Shown here one piece after another: positions 47,101-59,600 of a DNA stretch of 64,000 bases. Made by a program: the position numbers and the translations under genes. Below the pieces are notes generated by a model. That model was not told the origin of the DNA. It did not search any database and saw nothing but the letters and a program-made list of their open reading frames with translations. Source of the stretch: Jaapia argillacea MUCL 33604 (taxonomy: Eukaryota; Basidiomycota; Agaricomycetes; Jaapiales; Jaapiaceae); the NCBI GenBank assembly GCA_000697665.1, contig KL197725.1:70544-134543 (forward strand). Reading direction: 5' to 3'. Each line of letters starts with the position of its first letter. Positions within the stretch are counted from its first letter, which is position 1.

Positions 47101-48563
47101 ATCTAACTTCGCTCCCCTTCCATGACCAGCAACGAATGCTCAATAATGATTCTCAATTCAAACCCAAAAATGACTGATCTAGCCCAAACTCTTCATTTCT
47201 TATCCCTTGCCACGAATTGTCATGACAGCTATGCCAGCTTCAAGGTTAATTTGGACTTCCCACCTGGATTGACGTCGCATACCTCCACCGATCTCTTCCC
47301 GTTCTTGGATTCAGGACCTATCTTTCCTCGGCACGCTCAGCCCAACCCTTCCCTGGCTCTTCATCCCCAAGCCAGTTATGGACTACTGCTCATTGGGAAT
47401 GCAGCATCTGATCTCTATTGATCATACACATTATAATCGGTTCGTGCATCAATTCAAGAACGTTGTTAACCATTTTAATTCCTCCTCATCACTCTTCCCT
47501 CATCTCCCATTCAAAAGCCCATCCTGATCGACGTTGTGGAGCTAAACCACCCAAAAAGTTGACACCATATGTGCATCAATCTCTTTTCAGTTCAAGGGTC
47601 CAGGGCCTGCCACTCTTGCTCCAGCTACATACATCCCAGCCCCTCCTCAGCTCTTCGCATTCCTCATGCCCAGTATGGGCTTTCTCTGGTATGGGATCTG
47701 GCATCTGGCCTCAAACAATCAGGCGGGGTACGATCGGTTTTTGCATTTCTTCAAGAACATTGTTAATGTTTGTAATTCTCCCACTCCCATCATCCCCAAT
47801 CTCCCCAAAAGGCACAGCTACACATCGTCAGCGCAGATTTCAATGGTTGGCATAAGAGCCCGAATACCAGAAGATTGGCCAATAGCCAGCAATAGTTGGT
47901 GAGACGATCCGAACTATACCATGAAGCTTTTGGAGGTTTGATTTGCAGTTCTCATGCTACGTTCCTGTTGTTTTTGATAGGGCTTTGACTGGTGCAGGCT
48001 AGGTTGGAATCGATTGATTGATTGACAGTTTACGATTTATTTCATGCCTGCACTTCTTCCCCTGTACCTGGTCTGAAGTCTGGCTTGTGTGGCCTGTGTA
48101 GGACTTTTGCTCATCAATTGGTCAATGTGCAGTGTTTGATGGTCTTGTCAGTCCATCGAGACCTCACTGCAAGGCAACTCGATCAGTCGAGCTGTCGTGA
48201 GGGTGTTGTTCCAGGCTGTGGACGCCAGTCAATAACTCTGGAAAAGGCAACTACTTAGCTCACTTTGAACCCGTTAATGCAAAGTCAAAAGTTAGATCTA
48301 GTTAGAATCGAGTCTGGCCACTACTAGTCTCTGTCAACGTCGTGTTTGGCTCGATTACAGCCACTTAACGCTCACTGGCCTTGCATATCCGCATGCACAC
48401 TTCTTTTTGCATCGACTCCCTTCAAGCACCCATCTCAACTTACCATTCAACCACACGCATCTTCACCATCTGTCATTACCACCCAAGCACTACTTGAAGA
48501 CTTACTTGCTGATCTCACCCTCGCATCCTCATCTGGCACTAGCTTTCCGCAATCGAACCCACC
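44132..48563. other. Gene-poor region between copies F and G
   Basis: No gene that I can support. It contains a 24-bp minisatellite at 45,112. A local duplication is marked by ttcaagaac(g/a)ttgttaa at 47,453 and 47,750. A 99-codon frame at 47122-47421 follows a TATA-like ctaatatatct, and a 127-codon frame lies at 46417-46800. Neither shows family signatures strong enough to name. Confidence 0.5.
45112..45188. repeat. 24-bp minisatellite, 3.2 copies
   Basis: Three exact copies of caagcaatcagacctctgtaacgt in tandem, followed by caagc. Perfect identity between units points to recent expansion. Confidence 0.95.
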
Positions 48564-49903
48564 ATGTCCACTTCCGACCTCTGCCATCACAGGACGGTTT
48601 GGAGAATCGTCTCCAGCTGCTTGACCACCATTTTTGCTTGTACCTGGGTTGCTGTCCACCCAAACATTCCCAGTCCCTACAAGACAAACATTCAGATTAC
48701 TTTGCACCAGATCAGACTTATGTTGATCACATTGATCGCACTGGAGCTCATCATTGTCTGGGTGATGAAACAATGGTTCGTGTCCCTCCAATTAGCAAAA
48801 TATCATGCAGGTGTGGAAACTTTTTCTAGCTGTGAATGCTGAAGCACTGAATCATGTGTTGAGATGACGGATGGACTCAGACCCACAGTTTCTTCACACT
48901 TATGGGTGGGTTCATGCAAGTAGAAGTTCGTGGTAGACAGGAGATCCTGCTGGGACTCGTCCTACCAGATATTCACAATGGTCACGACAGACAGGAATAT
49001 CTGCTCGTCTCAGAGACTCAAATCCAGGATAGAAGCAAGTGCGACGCCCTATCAAAATCACTTGTCTTACTTCAGACGTCCTGGTTCATCCTTCAGTGCA
49101 TCGCTCATGCCATCGAGGGTCTTCCCATCACTCCACTTGAAATCACTACACTTGCCTTCACCATCCTTAACCTAGCCACATTCAGATTCTGGTGGAATAA
49201 ACCTGCAGATCTACGTTGTGCCTATTCTATCCGAGTCGGTGGGCAGACCAGTGCAGATGTTGGTGAAGGGTCCAACTCAGGCGAGGATGAACACCACTAT
49301 GCAGCTGAAGCAGAAGCTGGGGTGGGAGGTGATCGTGGACAAACGAGTTGATTTTCCTGCGCTGCTTTCCATTCACGCTCCAGCCTGCGGCACACGATCT
49401 CGTTATTGAATGAGATAACCAGTGATTCTCAGTATATTTCACCTAGTCATTGGCTTATTCACATAATCACCATGCCCATCTTTGGCTCTGAGGTTCATAA
49501 TGGTGGGGACATTCAGGAAGTGCCGACCTTCTATGCAGGAGACTTGTTGGACCCCGAGGTAGTTTGCATCACCTGGATTTCTGCACTCATCACAACCATC
49601 TTTGGGGCCATCCATTTTCTCACCTGGTCTCTTCAGTTTCCATACCAAAGGGAACAAGTCGCCTGGCACAATTTTTCAATCCTCACCTCACTCATACCGT
49701 TATCTTTTACATTAGTGCTCTTGGGGGAGGGGCGATACTATACACCGTGATCGGGGTCGTTTTTCGGCATAGTGGTTGTACTAACTATCTTCTACATCGT
49801 GTCTCATCTCAGACTACTGATCCTTTCATTTGTGTCCCTTCGCTCTCTTCCCCCTGGTACATTCGAGACGGTGTATTGGACGACCTTTATTCCACATCTG
49901 TAA
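48564..49903 (+). pseudogene. Membrane-protein family copy G, two in-frame TGA codons
   Basis: Exon 1 is 48564-48810 (247 nt: MSTSDLCHH, WRIVSSCLTTIF, HPNIPSP). A 53-nt phase-1 intron (GTGTGG...GAG) leads to exon 2 at 48864-49903. The same frame runs from GWTQTHSFFTLMGGFM through IQDRSKCDALSK, WFILQCIAHAIE, FWWNKPADLRC, FYAGDL, FGAIHFLTW and SLRSLPPGTF to TTFIPHL. TGA interrupts it at 49349-49351 and again at 49748-49750. No obvious GT-AG intron would skip the first stop and keep frame. Total length without the stops is typical (429 codons including terminator). I call it a pseudogene, but the first half alone could still be expressed as a truncated protein of about 245 aa. Confidence 0.8.
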
Positions 49904-51188
49904 TTTCCCCCTTTTCACGCTCTTCGATATCCAGCCTGCTGTGTATGATAGCACGTCCCAATTCCCTCTGGTAGCAGAATATGATTAATTCGCAGAGAAC
50001 GTCCAGGTTTCCCTATCGTGAAATGGCATCGTGGGGGAAGCATGCGTTATCAATTGCGATACCTTGATCTTCCACCACTTTGTCGAGGTCTGCTAACCAG
50101 ATGGAAACTGACAATAATCTGGTATGGGAGTCAGTGCATGAGGCACACTGAAGGACGTGTGGCTGATGTACACTCCAGTTCGGACGGAGAGATGGGGAAT
50201 TCCAAAAGGTACATGATTGATCCAGATTGATCCATACAGGATCGCCTGTAGGCTCGCATCGTGATACGTTTCTCACTGGGCAAACAAATAGCCCACCAGG
50301 CCAACCGAGTGGCCCCCGTAAAAGGAGAATGAAAGTTTACGAGTTGATCCTCACCAAGAGACGGCTGTGTGGACACACAGGTAGGCGTATCCGAGTTTTG
50401 GTGGAAGCTCTATTACTGGGGGAAATGGGTCTGCAGAGGCTGGGGATTTGTCTCATTGATGGTAAGACCCAAGCTGTGATCAATAGTTAGTGGTAAATCA
50501 GGACTTCAGTGATATTACAATGGCTGCAATGGAACAGGTTCCTCACCTGGTAGTCTCGCCAAGAATGGGGAACTTTTGAACTACAGTGGTTGGCAACCAA
50601 CCATCTCCTGCAGCGTCGGATGACGACCATCAAGTCTGCAACCCATCATGATGCCAATCTACACAAACATACAGAAATACGACTGAGCCAGCCACCTCCG
50701 CACTCCTACAAAACGCGAGCAGCTGGCCAGTCAAACAACCGCCCGCCACAAGAATGGTAAAAGTAAGGCAAATCCCACCTCAAAAGACAGATTAACTCAC
50801 CACCAAGCCCTGACATCATGGCAAACGAACAAGGACCGAGCCCGACAGCCTCTCAACTGCCCAAGTATGCTGGACACGTCATTCAAAAAAACTGGCCCCA
50901 GTGGAGGGAGGAATACGAGGTCACTGGCAGTGAATCTTCAATGGAGACGAGGTTTGGTGGGTGTATCAGTTGTAGGCAAAGGTTGTGTGTTGGGGAAATA
51001 GGTTGGCGCCAATGTACAGAACATCTAATTCATCTCGAAGATACGCCGACGGGGAGAGGGTGGACCCAGGACATCAGCAAATCGGCATTTCCCTGGTGCC
51101 CCTGGAAGGACTGGTGAAGTTTCAACAGTAGTCTTGGGAGTGTCAGACAATACTAGTCGTCAGACGAATCACCATACAATGAAAACTA
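49904..51188. other. Spacer between copy G and the Plavaka transposase
   Basis: No gene supported. One end of the Plavaka element must lie in this stretch or slightly beyond, but I found no convincing inverted repeat partner for the sequence beyond 54,400. Confidence 0.5.
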
Positions 51189-54100
51189 TTAAATACATTC
51201 ATGAGAATGGTAATCTCTGTATTTATTCACATAGAAGGCCCGAAATGGGTCGAGGGAGTAGTAGAATGGAAAATCTTGAGGGAGAGGGGTATCATCGTAG
51301 ACGGCAACGAGGTGACAAGCACGAATGATGCAGTCCAAATGAATAAGCCCAATGGTACGGTTGTCTCCCCCCTCAAAGGTCTCTGGCTCCACTACCCACA
51401 TTCCGGTAAGCGGGTCAGGAACGTCACCCTTCGGAAAAAACCACTGAACCAATGCGCAGGGATACCACACAGAATTATGGATGAAGGACAAGGATCGTAT
51501 GACCCTACCAATCACCTTCCCTTTCATTTGATCATCTTCACCTGTATTCTGGATGAGAACAGTCTCGAATCGCGGATATTTCTTCCGCCATGAGGGATTG
51601 CTTCGAATCACCTCCCAGTGCATGCCACATGAGCCGGAAAGCTCACTTGGAGCATAGAAGGTAGCGGTCGCACTGTGATAGACTGAGATACGGCCGTGGA
51701 ATACAGGACAGTGATCGAGTGGGATATTTTCGGCTGCCAAATGGTCATCCAGGTAGAGTTGATCGTGAATGAATCGCCAAATCATATTTGGGAGGTCCGG
51801 AATATCAAGGAGGTCTGTGAGAGCTTGTGGTTTTCAGGACTATGCTGCAGAGCTATATATGAGGGTGGATATATCATAGATGAATTAATACAACACACTG
51901 GCTTGTTTTGCCAATCGAACATAGGATCGCCCCTGCAGCCCCTCAATGGCAGCTATATCCCTTTCCCCACCACCATCATGAGGATGCTCAGGATCATCCT
52001 CTCCGTCTGAGTCATCATCCTTGAGTAAACCCACCACACGTCTCACATGCGATATGATATCACCTTGTAACATCCCTCTCCTTCCGAACTCCACACGAAC
52101 TGCTGCGAGTTTGCTTAACCTTGTGTTCATTCTGATTATCTGTCCAATTGGGTTGTTTCGATTGGACTGTTGCCAAGGTCGTTTAACAGTGGGGATATGC
52201 TTTGACTCAGTGATGGACGAGCAGAGTCCATTTGGAGAGCTGAAGAGTCGTATATTCTCCACATAGTGAACTAAGGCATGTTGTCGGGGAAGGGAGAATC
52301 CCTTTGGCTGAATACCGGTCTCCTGAAAAATGGATCGGAACTCATGGAAACTTTCAAGGGTTTGATTCATTTCTTGCAAACAGAGGGTGTCGTGAGCAGA
52401 CCATCGTGCCAGGTAGCAGAAATCAAGGAAAGCAGCGATACAGTGCACCATCTTGTCTGGAACGAATCCAACAATGGCTGGTAGAAAAACCTGATGATGA
52501 TATTTGTCAGAAACAATGGAGCAGAAAACCCAGTCCAACGTACTTTCATCAACACCTTCGAATCATTCCCTGTCCACTGTTTGTACCCGCGACCCTCAGG
52601 AAAGCGCCGTAATCCAGGGAATGCAGGCACAGCAGCAATCCTACAACCTCGACATGAGCCAAACTCCATGAACAATCAGAAACGATTACCCACCTCCAAT
52701 CAATTTCATCCAGGATCTGCTTAGCCTCATGTTTGCTCGCAGCATGTGTCTCGACGTATTCCACAACCCATGCGACGAGATGGTCCTTGAATGTGCCTTT
52801 GATCAGTTGATGGAGTAGATCGGGGGTGATCAATTGATGGATGTCAGCATGAGGAAAATAGTCTGTGAAGGGCTATACCAACATAGTCAGCAATCAGGAC
52901 ATAAGGATGTGGCGCATTTGAGTGTGATCAAACGCTCCACAAAACATACTCAACCAAATACATACAATGACATCACTGACCACGCCGAACGCATCCCAGA
53001 GTTCGCCCAGATCAAATGTTTCGATGAGAGTATCTGTGTGATCTCGAAACTGAGGCAGACCAGCCTTCTCGAGATTGGATGGAGGCACACGACATCTTCG
53101 TGGAGAACCATAAATAAGGTTAATCTGTCTCTGTTTTAAATTGATCTTGATCAAACACATACTTTGGGCACCATCCTTGAACGATCCCAGACAAAAATAC
53201 TTGCTCCAGGTAATCAGCGATATATGGTCCCAACTGAAAAATGGCCCATCGGTAATGACCATCAGGACAACGCATGACTTCTGGTGTAGTCATCCCTGGC
53301 CGCAGAGGGGCAAGGATCTTCGCGATCGACTGGTGATACACCTGCTTTTTGAAGAGTCGAAACTCCTCGTCGTCCTCATACTCACGAGCAGCTACAAAAT
53401 ATCAACTTAGCTGATATGTTGTATCGAGGTGTCGATATGACTCACTTTTGGGAATAGCCAAGAAGGCGACTGGCACTAATCCCTCTCGATGGGCCTGCTG
53501 CATCTCATTATCGATGTTACCAATTGATAGATAGAGGGGGTGAAATTCCTGATTACCGGTGGCAACGGAAACAGTTGTCTTGTCAGAGCCAAGGATAATT
53601 GGAACCAGCATGGAACCATGGGTCAAGGGGTCCTCGGAGATCTCATCCTGGGTTCAGAAAGTTGTCAGTACAGTAGAATCAATGCTAGTAAACGAGTGAC
53701 ATACTGCCTTCTTGTATGCCCAGTGACCAGACATAACGTTGCAAAATCGCCGTTGATTGGGCCTGATGTACTCTTCAAACGGAGTGTAGTCGAACTTGCC
53801 ATCAAATTCAGAACTTCCAGTCATAGTTCACATGACATCCAGGGTGTTACAGGTGTGGATGATGTATTCCTCTCTCATCCACAAAGGTGAGGTGTTTGAC
53901 ACATGACCATTGTACTTGACGCGAAAGGAGGACCATGATGATTCACCATACTCAATTGAGTCGATGGTCTCATGAAGGTGATCACAGTTTTCGAAGATCG
54001 GCTTCCCGCCGCCATCGAGTACAGCTTTCGCCACAAGAACACGGAGCAGATCATCAATTTCAGCTTTTGAGGTTTGGATCTTGTCAAACATGAGCTCTGC

Positions 54101-54400
54101 AAATTCAAACGAAGGGCGATCAGTAAAGGGAAACCAATTGTGCTCCATGGAGGGGGGATCAGGAGGGGTATTCAGAGGGAGAAAATTTCCCTGAGCATCA
54201 CAATGACAGGCTGAGGGGCAGGCATCATTGGTTGTGCAGGTGAATCAAGGAAAACAGAACTTACCATTGAGAAGGGGATGAAAGTGAAATGTTGACTGAG
54301 GTCTCTGGGGTTTTGGGTCTTGGTGGTGGGTGTTTTTGTGGCGTGTATAGGCAGCTGTGGAACCAAAAGATATCTTGCAAGATTTGCAGTTGCAGGCCAT
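51189..54400 (-). pseudogene. Plavaka-type transposase, nine exons, one in-frame TGA
   Basis: I can place nine exons: 54400-54265, 54210-53705, 53647-53446, 53391-53163, 53095-52966, 52872-52694, 52640-52544, 52490-51899 and 51823-51189. All have GT-AG borders and consistent phases, for 902 codons including the terminator. The N-terminus has a C2H2 finger (Cys5, Cys8, His21, His25). Then come hallmarks of the basidiomycete Plavaka family (CACTA/CMC superfamily, as I recall it): [113 protein letters not shown], and FRAFYVNKY near the end. One TGA at 53828-53830 interrupts exon 2. Apart from that base it appears complete, suggesting a young insertion. I could not locate terminal inverted repeats or assign the catalytic acidic residues. 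Confidence 0.88.
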
Positions 54401-54545
54401 GGTGAAATGTGGATGTAATCAAAGAGGATCGAATTCGAGTATAGGGCAATCACAAAAAAAGAGGGACTTAGAACGGAAATTTGCAGTTGAGGTGTGAGCG
54501 AGGAGATGACACATCATGCTATCCCTCATTTTTTCACCTCCAACA

Positions 54546-57500
54546 ATGGCAGGTTGACAAGGCTCCTGCCGTGGTGGGGCCCGTTCTACCTCTAATTCAA
54601 CTCAGAAAAAAACGTCCTCGGCACTAGTGATGTTGAGGGCCTGGCTCAGCTCAATACCTGGGGCTTGGGCTCAGCTTTGGCAGGCTCAGGCTTCACAAAT
54701 CCTGAGCCCGAGCCTCAGGCCCCAATGAGGGCTTGGTCGGGCCGGGCTCGGACCCAAGCCCAGGCTTATATGAGAATAATGGTGAAAAACTTTGATAAAT
54801 TCATCTTGGTGGGGGTACGGAAGATACAAATGTCAAGAGACTCAGAGAGAGTCAAAGGGGAGAGGACCGTTGAGGGGAGAGGAATAATCGAAATGAAGCT
54901 GTGATTCGAGTCATGAGATCTGGGTGTTGGTGAGGTCGACGGTCGACGGTGGAAGCTGTGGTCGCCTTGATAAGTGGGTCAGATTCGGAGGTCATTACTT
55001 TGAGAACCCACTCACCTGAGTCACCTCTTGTCTGTCACTGATAGTTCTGAGGCCCTCCTCCATCTTGTACACCACAATCACTGTCAATCAGATCCACCAT
55101 CGATCCCAAGAGACTGCAGCCTCGCATAAGCTCACAGTTGTTGTTGTTGGCTCACTAGATTTGAAGCGAAGGGTCGGGGGCAGCGTGAGCACCAGGATGC
55201 GCCTGATGGATGAATCAAAATAAGAGTCCATGGAAAACCAATCGCCGAGGGTGCCATTCACTTCCGGTCCTATATCTCAAGCAAAAAAGTTACCAGCGGT
55301 TGGGGCATCATCACAGGTGAGGACACTAGTACCAATTATATCACCTCCGAAGCAGGAAAGTGCATAATGGGTCCCCGTGGTATCATACCGAGGACATTCG
55401 CGACTTGTCACCGCGATGTGGTGTGACAAACACACCCTCTCCCCTCCCAACTTTCGTGTTGCTCAGGTTCTACGTCCTGCTTATGGAAAACTGAGTACCA
55501 GAGTCCACTGGCAGCACCAAACATCTCTCCAATCTGCTGTCATACAAAGCCTGGGCTCAAGCCTGAGGCTCAGGCTTTCCACGAACCAAGCCTGAGCCCA
55601 AGCTCTATGCAGGCCCTCTTATTGGGTTGGGCTTGGCCCAGCTTTTGAGGGTCGGGCTTGGCTCGGCTTTGGGCTTCAAGCCGAGCCCTCAACATCACTA
55701 CTCGGCACCAGCAGACGATACTACACCTCCACTTGACATTGGTCACAAAAGGGGACATGCAGTACTTGCTGCAGATGACAACGACACCCACACCCTTCTC
55801 GAGAAAGACTCAGTTCCCCCTTTGAAACAACACAAGGATACTGGCAGTACTCACCCAGAGCCCGAGGCAGCTTCTGCCAAGCCATATTCGACTTGACTCG
55901 GAAATGCACTTCACCCTACCAACCAATTTGGTCTTCGAAAACGAACCAGAGCTCAGATATCTCAGGAGGCTGCAGCTAAGCAAGCCAAGAAGGATGTCGA
56001 CGATGCAGAGAAGGCTGCAGAGACTGCAGAAAAGCAGATGCGAGAATTGAAGGGTGCAGAAAGGTTGAGGGCTTTGGAGACAGAGCAGGCACTTGAGGAT
56101 GCAGCAGAGGAGGAATACTTTGTGATGGGGGTGCCAATTACCGAGCCCGAGCAACCAGAGGAGAATACATGCGGTGGAGAGCCATTGAGAGGCAGAGTGA
56201 AAGGTGTTGGGAAGAACAAAGCCACAGTTGCTGAGCAACCTGAGGCGCATGATGCTGACATTACCGTGCAGGGCAAGGGGAAGGTGAGAGTCTCAGCCAT
56301 GAGGTGTATTCCTCGCGCTCATAGTTTGGCTTCTGTCAATCAAAGAAGCCCACAGCCACTGAGAAGAAGAAGGTGCATGCTCAAGATCTTCGCACCTTGA
56401 TCTCGCCTGCCACACAACCGAAGTACGTCACAGCTCCCCACGTCGTCTCAACCTTATCTTAATCTGCACTTGGCTGTTTCGTTGTATCTCACAGGACTCC
56501 TGCTGCTACATCAACAAATGGCACCACTGCCAAGAAGACCAATCCAGCTACTGGCGGCTTTGTTGCCGGATGGCAGGAGAAGATGGCCCAACGCGAAGCA
56601 CTCACATCTCGGTCCTCGAAGCCTCCTGCTCGTTCACGTCGAACCCACTTGAAGACCCCCCTTGTCGCACCAGGACCATTGCCAAGGAACAACAATTCCA
56701 GAAATGGGCCAGCCAATTCTTTGGGATTGCACCCGGCATCCTCATCAACTGATGATTTGGGAGGATTTGTGGACGATGATGTTGAGATGAAGCGGGTTAC
56801 GACAAACAGGGTGAGAGGTGGCCGCCAGGTATGTCACCCTCCGTTGTCATCATGTATGTATACGTCTCGCTAACTGGTTTGTTGTATCCCAATAGATGGT
56901 TTCGTTCATTGACGATGACGACGAGAACGATTATCTCACAAATAGGGCGCCATCCACTCACAAATGATCAAACATTACTCTGACACCTCTGACCCCTGCA
57001 ACATTGGTGCCCTTACCTGGCCCAAAGTCTTTTGATGCTCTCCCCAATTCAATCAAGCCATTCTGGTCCAAAATTATCACTACTATCCTCAGGATCCTCA
57101 GGACAAGATTCAATCCTTGGAACCTGGATGGAGATGGAGACGACTTCCTCAATCTCCTTATGAGAGTTGTTGATTATGTCTGTCCTCAAGAGCAGATTGA
57201 TATTGAGGTTGGGTCACCCACTTTTACTTACGTAAGTGCTTTTGTTTCGTAAATGTCACTATGTGTACTCAGCAAACCTTAGGCTAAACAACGTGTGTAC
57301 GACTGGAGGGCCGATTTTCAGAAACGAGGCATCAGAGTTGTCAAGAACGCAATCCTCAGAGAGGTAGGCAAGGATGCCTTTAATGGGACGAAGCAAGCTA
57401 TCGTGATTCAGTGGGTGGTGAAGGTCAGTGGAAAGAACGGTGCTGCATTCTGGGGTAAGCCTGATTCGAAGGTATGTTTGTTATCGATTGAGGTTTCTCT

Positions 57501-58020
57501 CCATCTAATCAGTTCTGTAGAACCCCTCAGAGGCCTTTCAATCTCCATACATCCTCGAAACCTTCTCGACACATCTGAAATCCATGACCAGGTCTGTCAT
57601 GAAGGAGATGCAAGAAGTCGAGAACATGGGTGAGGGCGATGTTGATTATGAGGAGGAGAATGGTGGGCTGCCTGCTGGTGCTCTCACCCTTGCCACCATT
57701 GCTGTACGTCTTTTTCCCGTAGTCTTCGCTGAAGTTGGTTGATAGCACCTGCTTCCTAGGTCCAATGCACATTCCAAATGTATTCATCTGGGAAGTATAT
57801 CACTCCCGATGACAACTTTTCTGAGAAGACAGTTGGTGATCATACCGAGCAGTACACATCCAGCGACTCTCTCCAGTGACTCGTGGAAAATTTCCATCAG
57901 TTCGAATCTCTGATCAACAAAGCCACCGAGTACATCACGTATGTGAAGAAGGGTGTTGAGTCCAAGCTTGACATTCTCGTCTTGATGGATCCCAGCAGCC
58001 CCCCGCCCATGGATGATTAG
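54546..58020 (+). pseudogene. Gene H: unrecognised multi-exon protein, four TGA codons, split by a hAT-like element
   Basis: The frame starts ATG GCA GGT TGA at 54546, is interrupted by the element 54625-55700, and continues at 55709 (APADDTTPP). It runs through a Lys/Glu/Ala-rich probable coiled coil (QEAAAKQAKKDVDD, near 55960-56090). Further exons follow donors at 56284, about 56427 and about 56829. They encode GGFVAGWQEKM, then PLPGPKSFDALPNSIKPFWS, WNLDGDGDDFLNLLMRVVDY, YDWRADFQKRGIRVVK and KYITPDDNFSEKTVGDH, ending at TAG 58018-58020. TGA stops fall at 54555, 55894, 56965 and 57877. The conserved C-terminal part resembles an uncharacterised protein type that recurs beside transposons in mushroom genomes. 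I do not recall a named domain and give no function. Confidence 0.72.
54625..55700. mobile_element. hAT-like non-autonomous element with 8-bp target duplication
   Basis: The 1076-bp element begins TAGTGATGTTGAGGGC and ends with the inverted GCCCTCAACATCACTA. The ends extend inward as imperfect inverted tracts of GGCTTGGGCTCAG and CTGAGCCCAAG type words. It is flanked by exact 8-bp copies CTCGGCAC (54617-54624 and 55701-55708). TAGTG termini with 8-bp duplications are characteristic of the hAT superfamily. There is no transposase ORF inside. It sits inside the first exon of gene H, whose frame is continuous across the site if one target copy is removed. Confidence 0.88.
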
Positions 58021-58760
58021 AGTCCATGCATCATGAGTTCTTATCATCCTTTCCCCAGCAGTTGCTCATGAACTGTTTGTTTAGACATAGATGTTGCCTC
58101 GAGGGACACCCACTTCAGGATTAGGTCAAAAATAAAACCACCACTCATCGTATAACTAGAAATCGATACCAATAAATTCAGAGTGTTTATATTACTATTA
58201 GTTGTGATCCCATCGACTGGAAGTCCTGGGACACTGGGAGTGTTTGACGAGGTTCGAACTCACACTCCTGAGAAGCCAAAAATGTCTCTCTGATACCTGG
58301 TTGACTGACGGGCCCTGAGCTCAACTGAACATCCTGAGAAGCTGCTGTCAGGAGCGGTCAGACGCTTTGCGACTTTGCTGATGGATATGAGAAATAGTCA
58401 GTCGTTGATCTGGGGTTTAGCAATAGAACTTGAATGAGACTGCAATCGAACAGGTACCTCACCTTGGAGTCCCACCGTCAACACCACTACCAAGCCCCTC
58501 TCGCAACACCAGAATACATCCATCAAATGCAAGTGAGTCCCAGTAAGAGGAGGCATGGGAGTCAGCTGACGATGCCACAAGCAATGCGTGAAAGGACACT
58601 TAACGACGGATAGAACACAAGGTGAATCAGAAGAAGATGGTGCTAGAAGGAGAAGCATCAGCATTTCTGGATTTCCCTGAGATCCCCTGACAATCGCTTG
58701 TCAGGCAATTTCAGGGAGTTTCAGGGGAACGTCGGACTGTCAGAAGGGTCTGCTACTTAG

Positions 58761-58800
58761 CAAAATGGCAAAATGGCAAAGTGGCAAAGTGGCAAAGTGG
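58761..58800. repeat. 8-bp tandem repeat CAAARTGG x5
   Basis: Five consecutive units, two caaaatgg followed by three caaagtgg. Confidence 0.95.
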
Positions 58801-58918
58801 CAAACAAAGAAGGGATCGTGAACTTGGCCATTGTGGCATTGTAGCATAGTAGCAAATTCTTGTCCGGTCCGTTTGCTGGTCAGTCTGTTGGCCAGTTGGT
58901 TGGCCGGCTGGTTGGTTG

Positions 58919-58960
58919 CACCTTAAACAGACCCGCCTGTGTCGCCGGAAAAAACTCTGA
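58919..58960 (+). mobile_element. Solitary end of a CACCTTAAACAG element
   Basis: CACCTTAAACAGACCCGCCT matches the termini of the two fold-back elements at 41279 and 43447. I could not find an inverted partner (CTGTTTAAGGTG) downstream, so this is probably a truncated copy. The extent given is only the recognisable terminus; the true interior length is unknown. Confidence 0.55.
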
Positions 58961-59483
58961 ATTTGCTCTGGAACATTGCCTGTGTTTGCGATGGGCCATG
59001 TGGCCCTGATACACCTTTTCCCAATTTCTAAATATAATTTCAAGTTTGACACCTGCACACACTGGGAGCTCAAACTCTAAATATTGATGTACATCTCAAA
59101 TTTTCAATATTGGGACACAAAATGAGTTTGATGCATGGTCGATGTCAAATCCCAACTATGGTGTGGACTGTGTGACGTTGCCATATTGGAAGGATAATAG
59201 GCGGTCTCATACTCTAGGGTAAATCCAAAAGAAGAGGCCATGACATCCTTTAACAGAGCAAAGGTTACAAAGTCTAAATAAAGTGTAGCATGTGTTTCCA
59301 CCTATAATTCGTCAGATTTGGGGTGATGACATAGCACACCCAGTATTTAAACTTTCTATCTGAGAACAAAGAAAAACATTGTTTTGGTGAAGGAGCCATC
59401 ACCATTCTTAACCTTTGCTGAAGGGTATGTTTCGTCACAAAGTGGGGCAGCACATTTAAAATTTGCGTCAGGAGCATATTGAA

Positions 59484-59600
59484 TGGGCCAGTACTGGGCC
59501 AGTCACTGGGCCAGTCACCGGTCAGTCACTGGGCTGGTCACCAGGCTGATAATAGGGCCAATCACTGGGTCATCGATGCACTGGGCTGTTCATGAGGGCA
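59484..59600. repeat. Degenerate ~12-bp tandem repeat of GGGCCAGTCACT
   Basis: Successive gggccagtactgggccagtcact words degrade to gggctggtcacc and gggccaatcactgggt. A related ggccagttggttggcc series is at about 58,870-58,917. Confidence 0.8.

Noticed and set aside
46417-47421. Two small genes between copies F and G
   Set aside because: Open frames of 127 and 99 codons exist, one behind a TATA-like sequence, but neither has homologous motifs or splice support.
50500-54540. Terminal inverted repeats of the Plavaka element
   Set aside because: I compared both flanks by eye and found no pair of matching ends, so no element boundary is reported.
42157-57879. UGA recoding (TGA read as an amino acid)
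   Set aside because: The excess of TGA in otherwise good frames suggested a variant code, but intact gene I uses TGA as its terminator, copies B to E have no internal TGA, and homologous positions in copy C read CGA. Mutation explains it better.
58200-58290. tRNA gene or tRNA-derived SINE
   Set aside because: gaggttcgaactcacactcc resembles a B box with a pairing stem, but no A box, acceptor stem or poly-A tail is visible.
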